A stretch of 64,000 nt of DNA from contig JAQFVV010000063.1 of NCBI GenBank assembly GCA_028023455.1, forward strand, positions 3,407,081 through 3,471,080, written 5' to 3'. Positions 57,491 through 64,000 of this stretch are shown here, piece after piece (within the stretch, counting starts at the first letter, position 1; every line of letters starts with the position of its first letter). The stretch comes from Epiperipatus broadwayi (taxonomy: Eukaryota; Onychophora; Udeonychophora; Euonychophora; Peripatidae). A model generated the notes under the pieces. That model was not told where the DNA came from and did not search any database. It saw nothing but the letters and a program-made list of their open reading frames with translations. The translations under genes and the position numbers were made by a program.

Positions 57491-57995
57491 TTCAGGTGGC
57501 GGCTTGAAAATAATTTACCTTGCACCATTTTAAGAGTTTATATTTCAAAGTCTGACTCATGCATAGCATTTCAAGGATTGCTGTGAGGTCTTAGGTAACA
57601 GCAAGCTTCTGATCAGCATTCCAAAGTTCTGTCGGGCTTTTACTTCATTCTTAGGTAGCAGGATGGTACGGCAGCAGAAGATGACCTCCACGGGTCGGAA
57701 AGGTGATGGACTTTTTATTTGATCATCATTTTTTTAAATTTCAAAGAAGCATGGATTCTGTTAACTGCACAGTCTCTCAATAGTAGCTAACTCTTGGTAT
57801 TTAAAATCAGCCCATTTTGTATCTCGCTCAGGTATTTGTGTAATGCTTTTAATTTATTATTTCTAGCTCAAAACTAATCTTCGATCTAACAAAATCTTAC
57901 ATTTTCTTTATCAATTCTTTTTGAAAATGTAATTGTTAGATAATTTTTCTAAAATATATTCAAATCTATTTCCAATCTGGAAATAGATTTGACAA
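57490..57995. repeat. GC-richer dispersed repeat with a perfect terminal hairpin
   Basis: Related to 45230-45670. It ends in CAAATCTATTTCC-AATCT-GGAAATAGATTTG at 57961-57991, a perfect 13 bp stem with a 5 nt loop. No coding frame. Confidence 0.6.
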
Positions 57996-59789
57996 AAATG
58001 TTTATAACAAAAGTAAAATCTATTAGTTTTTATACCCATTTTATTTCTAGTAAAACTTTAATTAAAAATTCCTTCCCAAGATTAAAACAGTATTATGTTT
58101 CCACCCCTTTAATTATTTTGGATAATTAACAGTTGCATCTTCCATCTTGGATTTTACAAAAATATAGAGTTTAATTAAAAAAAATAATTTAAAAAGTTTT
58201 ATACATGACATATAATAAAACATTTATAAAATCAATATTTGGTTAGTGTGTTTGCTCCTGTAATATATATATATCTGAGCCCACCTATGTATTTTAATGT
58301 GAAAAAAAAAATAATAGTAAAAAAAAAAATATTGAAAAGCTAAAATTTATAATTTTGAGGCACACACTTCTCAGACATCTGTACATGAAATATATATACA
58401 CAACTAAAGGAGCAGGATTGGACATAGGGCTTGAATATAGGTTAGTAAATAGAATTATGAAGCTCAATATTGGGCTAAGATTGACTGCTTCACTATCAAT
58501 TGACTATTGCCAGCACATTGAAAGAGAAATGGAAACCATTTTGAAAAACATGCTTCCTTCAAGGGGACTTCAAATTTAAAACCAGACAAGAAATTGTAAG
58601 CATAAAATTTTATTCAATATATTACTACAATTTTAATTATTATGTTCATTATTGGCATTTAAAAATTATGCATGAATTGTTTGGAATGGCAAGAAGAAAA
58701 AAAAAATTCTGTGTGTTCATTTATAAAATAAATAAAATATTTTTTTTGCTTTTATACCAAACATATGTAATAAGAACCTGGTTAAAAGTAATTAGAACAA
58801 AACTTTTTGAATTTAAATTTAAAAAAACCAAACTACTTTAAAAGATATTAAAATTTATGTATAGTATAATGCATGTATTTAATTTATATATTTATCAAAA
58901 TATTATTCTGATAAACCTTTTTAGAATGCTGGTATACTTTGTTATTAAAAATGAATATTAAAATATGTTTACCGAGTTGATATTTGCAAAGGATATTTAA
59001 CTTATAGTTTAATTAAATATACTTAATGCAGATCTTGATAAAAGAAAACAGCAACAATTTATCATAGTATTATGAAAGAAAGTGTTTAAAATTATGAATG
59101 GTAAAAAGTAAATAGCAGCTTCTTAATTACTATTGTGAAATACTGGAGTTAACACTAGTTTTAAGTATTGTTACGATTTTAAAATTGTTTTAAAATGCAA
59201 GAATCATTTTTAATTATTTCAGTATACTACCGCTGATGGAAAAATAAAAAAAAAATACTTTTGAAAAGTTTTTTTTTGCTATCAAAGTTGAAGATATTAT
59301 TCAAGCTACAGTTTAGTTTTAAAAAAAAGGATCCAAAACTCTGCATAAAATATTTATAAGTGTTATTATATGGTTAATTTTGTTGCCATAAAGTCTTGAG
59401 TGTTTTATTTTGTTTTACTTTACCAGGATAAAGTATGAAAAATATGGATACGTTGCCTTGTAAAATATTTTGCCAACCCACAATCACAATGACATCGTTC
59501 TCCCTCATCAGTCAGTTTATAGCGAAGGAATTTAGATTACGGACTATGGGAATAAAATAAAATATAATAATGATTTTTTTTATTATTCATGTTTATTACT
59601 GCCTTATATTAGTTTTGGATATGCTATTAAGATATATATATATATATATATTATGATATAAATACGCAATTACTCTGAAACAGATTAAAATAAAATTATA
59701 TATATATATGTATTTTACTGGTTGGTTTAAAGTTAATATTAAATTAGGTTTGTCTAGATAGAGATACATATTCTACATTTATGAGAATA
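57996..59789. other. AT-rich stretch, no gene
   Basis: Contains microsatellites (TA run at 59633-59651; AT run at 59698-59709). A small plus-strand frame at 58355-58579 has ordinary-looking residues but no motif, start context or splice evidence. Confidence 0.5.
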
Positions 59790-60151
59790 TAATATTAAAT
59801 ACGCTTAACGTATATAGTGAAATTAAATTCAACGATTATATTAATATTTCTTAAGGCTAAGCGCTTTCAGAGCTTTCACTCATATTCATAGCCTTTTAAC
59901 GTAGTAATTTATGCAAATCTATGCAAGCTTATTTATATTGTCCATCTTTTTGAAATGGAAAAGCATGTGTCTCTCCTGTTTATTGCTTTCAAATCTCTTG
60001 ATATATAAATAAGCTTGCATAGATTTGCATAAATTACTACGTTAAAAGGCTATGAATATGAGTGAAAGCTCTGAAAGCGCTTAGCCTTAAGAAATATTAA
60101 TATAATCGTTGAATTTAATTTCACTATATACGTTAAGCGTATTTAATATTA
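59790..60151. repeat. Perfect inverted repeat: two 148 bp arms, 66 bp loop
   Basis: Arm 1 (59790-59937, starting TAATATTAAATACGCTTAAC) and arm 2 (60004-60151, ending GTTAAGCGTATTTAATATTA) are exact reverse complements over all 148 bases by direct comparison. The 66 bp spacer contains TTGAAATGGAAAAGCATGTG. A 13 bp direct repeat ATTTATGAGAATA abuts the left arm (59777-59789) and recurs at 60184-60196, after a 32 bp tail containing nine consecutive A. No coding content. Confidence 0.95.
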
Positions 60152-62205
60152 CATTGTTATCAATAGTGAAAAAAAAATCGGAAATTTATGAGAATAGTTT
60201 ATTGACATTCTATCTCTTGGTAAACAGACAGAATAATTTGTCAGAAGCATAATAGTATTTACTTATGGTGACAATTATTTTATTGTATGATGTTTTCCAT
60301 GTAATCAGATGTATATTCGTTTTATATCTTTACTGTATTTTGCCTATAATTTAGTATGTCCACTTTAGTTTATAGAATTTATGCTATTTTTTATTGACTG
60401 TGAATTTTTTATTATTGCAAATCTTATACTTTTAAAAATATTTTATGGTCATTTGACTTACAGTATCTTTGTTGGTTTCATACACTATCTAACATATGCA
60501 TTATTTGAAATTAGATATTTATCTTTTTAGCTTTTAATGGAAGAATTATTTTTCTTGCCATTGTTTTGATGAGGATGTGTGTTTGTTTCCATTTGATAAA
60601 TGTGAGAAATATATAGTTTTATTAAATATTGTATCATTGATTTATGCATTGGTAGATGGAGTATACTCTCATTGCTTATACCATGAGAGGATTATATTGT
60701 TGAGGCTTATAATTATTTTATGTTTAACTAGTATAGTTTAATCACTAGAAAGGATTATTTTTATGGTATGCATTCCTTTCCCCTGTGTTGAGACGATGTC
60801 CACACATTTTTGTATCTAGGAAAAAGGCATTCGAATCTGCCATTTTGTTATACAATTATATAATGTTCTGAAGAAGCTTTCTTTATTGTCTGGTCTTTCA
60901 TGGTGATGTGTAGTTATTTTCTACTGTGTATGGTGAAGTTCTTGGGTGTCTTAAAATTGTATGGCAATGATAAAGTGGTAAGCTTCAGGGACACTCGTTT
61001 ATCTATAGTATTTAGCTAAATGAAAATTGGACTGTGCTACCTTGTCAACAGTTTACAAGCAAACTAACAAAATTTATTAGTAAATTTTTAAATTTATCTT
61101 GTGCATGACGTAATAAGAGATACACATTTGCAATGCCATTTCATTTCTATCAAGCATAGTTCACCGATGGATCGGTAAGACATTTAAATAGTTAAGATAA
61201 TTATTCTGTGGTCATAGGCAAAGTTTAGTATCCTGTATATATTTTATTTCTGGTGTTTGTTCCCATATTCCTATAATTGATTGCTCAATGCTAAATAATA
61301 ATTGTCATTTGTGCTTCATGTGATAATTGTCATTATCATGTTACTTATTAGTAAAGTTTAGTTACACTTTAATGCTTTCAATAGTATACTATAGATGGAT
61401 ATTATTAATAACAGTTACTAGACATATCAGTGCATCAAAATTGTTAATAAATCTAAAGGGAATATACCTGTAACCCAATGAATATACCTTGTTTTATGTT
61501 GTTTCTGAAATATATATGTTTTCAGTCATCTATTATTATTGTATAAAGTTGTAAGTAGTGTAAATAAATCTTGTTTGAAAATATATTTGGTTATCTATGG
61601 CCTTATTGCTAATCATCATCCATATTATTGTTATTGCTATCAACACATTATCTTATTGTATTAAAACCATCATCAATCAATATATCAGATTTTACTACAC
61701 ACTAACATATCACAATGAGTTTTGGTAAGCTCTTGCATTAAAGTGCATTTAAAATTTATGGTTTATTGATCAGAACACTGTTGATCTTAAGCACGTCTTA
61801 TTTTAAATAATATTTTAATGATGTATTGGTTTTGGAATAACCTGTTTATTTGAATCATTAGATATATCATTCAGTGATCTTAATCATATTGCCATAGTTA
61901 GTTAATAAAAGAAAATTTGTAAGTTATTGTGTTTGCTTTATTAAGAATTCATTTGTACTTCGTAAAGCTTAAAGTTGATATTATTGTTAGTATTGGGATT
62001 GCCAAATATTCTTTATTAATTCTATTTTGTTTTATGAGCTGTCCATATTTGTTATATTTGGATAGTGGCAAAATCCCTTTCACTGACCCAAGTATATCTT
62101 TTAAAATAATAATAATCAAGTTATTTGAACTCTAAGAAAGTAAATTACTAGTTAGCAGTCGTAATTTTGAATTTATGTTAATTTTTACGTCTAAATTTTT
62201 ACGTT
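60152..62205. other. AT-rich stretch, no gene
   Basis: Apart from the tail and direct repeat just right of the palindrome, I see no coding motif, repeat family or RNA gene. Confidence 0.5.
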
Positions 62206-62221
62206 AAAGTTATTTATTATA

Positions 62222-62328
62222 TGTCAAGCATTGGTGGTCGAGACGTCATTGACAGCTGCTTTACAAGCAGTTGTCCCGGGTTAGCGGGTTCACTTCTCGG
62301 CTGATGCTATGACACATGAGAAAAAAAA
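62222..62328 (+). mobile_element. Short tRNA-derived SINE with A tail
   Basis: A-box-like TGGTGGTCGAGACGTC is followed by an anticodon-arm-like GCTGCTTTACAAGCAG and B-box-like GCGGGTTCACTTCTCGGC, then the family end CGGCTGATGCTATGACA and an A8 tail. It is flanked by a 15 bp duplication with one mismatch (AAAGTTATTTATTAT at 62206-62220; AAAGTTATATATTAT at 62326-62340), showing insertion by target-primed reverse transcription. Confidence 0.8.
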
Positions 62329-62344
62329 GTTATATATTATGGTT

Positions 62345-63050
62345 TGATCTGAGTTATGTTTATCTTCACAGTTTTATTGATTCAGTATAATTTTAAGATG
62401 TAAATTTCTTCTCTAGGTTGTTAAAACTTATAGCTTAACTTAACTTTGTGGTTAAATATTCTGGTTTAGTAACACTTAGAATCCATATTTTGTTTTATTT
62501 TATCTATAATTCAGGATCTCATTCTTCATCATCAACATTGCTCTCATATTTCATCTGGATCTTTCTTCATTTCTTCATCCTCATTTTATCTTAATTCATT
62601 ATCATAATTGATTCATCTTTCATTGACTTCTATCGTCTTCTTAATCAGTCATCACCCTAACACATTTTCTTTTTTCTTCTCCTCACTCTTAAGCTCATCC
62701 ATTTTCCTTATTATTATTTGTTTTCATCTATATCCCAATTCATTTATCACCTAATTCATAATTCAAATTCCATATTCATTTCATAGACCTGATTATTAAC
62801 TATTTATCGCTTTTGCAAATATTAAATTTATCTAATAATATTTTGCTTATGAATTTTAAAGCTAGTTTAACCGATGTCGATATTAGAAATAATTATCTTC
62901 ATGGACACTTTGTGACCCTCCTTAGATTTGCTGATTCATGCTAGCCTAGTTGGTTTTAAGAAAATAATATTTTTATTTTAACATTATTTTTTATGTATAT
63001 ATCTTATTATCCATATAGAGATGGTTACAATATATAGAGTTGTTCATAAA
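62345..63050. other. AT-rich stretch, pyrimidine-biased, no gene
   Basis: 62510-62780 is strongly C/T-biased on the plus strand (repeated TTCATC, CTTCAT, ATTCAT). No frame or motif is recognised. Confidence 0.5.
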
Positions 63051-63173
63051 ATTGAACATACATATGTCATCGCAGTTGCCTTGCAAGCAAGTAGTTGGTT
63101 GTAGATGGTTGGGGGTTCGTGTCCCGGCTGATGCTATGACATACGGAAAAAAAAAAATTGAACATACATATGT
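63051..63173 (+). mobile_element. Short tRNA-derived SINE with perfect 17 bp target duplication
   Basis: The target ATTGAACATACATATGT occurs at 63051-63067 and 63157-63173. The insert between (63068-63156) has an anticodon-arm-like TTGCCTTGCAAGCAA, a B box GGGGGTTCGTGTCCC, and the same end CGGCTGATGCTATGACAT as the 62.2 kb copy, then an A tail. The body is only about 80 nt, essentially a tRNA without a SINE body. The perfect duplication implies a recent insertion. Confidence 0.9.
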
Positions 63174-63714
63174 AATTGAGCTTTACATGCTGTCATAATT
63201 GCTCAATGGAAAAAATAAAATGACCTACATTCATTGCTTCAAGCCCTTCTTTACTGATTCCATTTTTTTTTAATTTTTAAAAAAGGGTGTTTTATTCTGT
63301 GTATTCATTCTCTTGGTACCAACAGCATGGACAAAATTGAAACACAAAATAGTGTTCATATTGGTTATAAAATATGAATTCTTATACACTATACTAATGA
63401 TTCATTGCTCAGTAATCATTCTGTTTATATAAAAATGAAAATCAATGCCAAAGATTATGTCTATTGGAAAATGCAATTTTATAGTGAAAGTTTCACATCA
63501 AGGTAAATCACTATGAAAAATCATACATATTATTTGAAAATCACATCCACTCTTTTAATTGTGAGAGATAAGAATGAGTGAAATAAAGTTAGAAATTTGA
63601 AAATTCATATAAATGAGAGAGGGAAAATGAATTTTTATGAATGCTATGAATTTCACACTAATGTCCATAAAAGATTTACTGCAGATTTTACATCTAATAA
63701 TTACTAAATCCCTT
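63174..63714. other. AT-rich stretch, no gene
   Basis: No coding motif or repeat was recognised here. Confidence 0.5.
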
Positions 63715-64000
63715 TCTGTGAATGATCCATCATCAGATTTTCAATGAAATGGATGCCTGAAGAGTTGTGGGTTGGAGTAGTTTGAAGCCTGTCCATTAAA
63801 GTATGAAGATTAGCTGTCTTAATATAAAGCTGAGCACTGATTGTATGTATGTGTAGAGATGGTAATCTGGATCAACTGATGATTGCTAGTTTAGCATAAA
63901 ATACGTATATTGGTGATTACTTATCTTTTCAACATGTGTGATCAGGTGGGTCGCAATCTGAGATGGCATGGAGGGTTGAGAGTCATGTGAAAGTGAGTTC
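63715..64000 (-). repeat. Third locus of the foldback repeat family, cut by the window edge
   Basis: It shares ATCAGATTTTCAATG, GCCTGTCCATTAAAGTATGA, CTTAATATAAAGCTGAGCAC and TGATGATTGCTAGTTTAGCA with the 54.7-54.9 kb copy. The minus strand is open in the same frame (TISAQLYIKTANLHTLMDRL, then HFIENLMMDH). It continues past 64000. Confidence 0.85.

Noticed and set aside
62235-62310. A tRNA gene at 62.2 kb
   Set aside because: The arms do not pair well, it carries a 3' A tail and is flanked by target-site duplications, so it is a SINE insertion.

Overview
The window is AT-rich, low-density eukaryotic DNA, most probably from an invertebrate animal. The evidence is one highly conserved intron-containing animal gene (a BTBD1/BTBD2-type BTB-BACK-PHR gene), GT-AG introns of up to about 4 kb, and a dense load of animal transposon relics. 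I cannot name the phylum. There are no operons, CRISPR arrays or bacterial features.

Layout. 1-2110: relic of an RTE-type LINE (minus strand). 2668-3620: Penelope-like element with a YVDD reverse transcriptase and a GIY-YIG endonuclease relic, preceded by an inverted copy of its own start. 4200-8860: tandem duplications, a hAT-like end and unrecognised decayed ORFs. 9600-13600: AT-rich, with faint minus-strand coding relics. 14708-20110: the BTBD1/2-like gene on the minus strand, with a 5' UTR exon, a 1.16 kb main coding exon, a 3.96 kb intron and an 88 bp exon. The rest of its PHR domain was not found. 20626-20710: candidate first exon of a divergent plus-strand gene, suggesting a bidirectional promoter at 20110-20625.

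22.9-28.3 kb holds dispersed and inverted repeats and an LTR-like block. 28833-32338 is a striking array: two 1.64-1.67 kb direct repeats separated by exactly the 3' 63 nt of a tRNA-Asp, with its CCA tail. 33342-36290 is a second LINE (minus). 36.8-37.6 kb holds degenerate tandem repeats. 38.4-40.98 kb is a Gypsy-like fragment (LTR candidate, tRNA-Lys primer site, frameshifted gag, no pol).

41.66-41.87 kb is a hairpin repeat. 48157-50167 is a 2 kb element with matched inverted ends and an internally deleted Merlin/IS1595-type transposase remnant. 52.29-53.27 kb is a hAT (DUF659-type) transposase relic. 54.07-54.99 kb is a nested foldback belonging to a family with further copies at 13.6 and 63.7 kb. 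59790-60151 is a perfect 148 bp inverted repeat with a 13 bp direct repeat as its flank. 62.2 and 63.07 kb are two very short tRNA-derived SINEs with target duplications.

The only clearly functional gene is the BTBD1/2 homolog, a predicted cullin-3 adaptor. Everything else is mobile DNA in various states of decay. The best leads for something undescribed are the LTR-tRNA-LTR array, the target-duplication-flanked palindrome, and the foldback family whose reading frame stays open in diverged copies.
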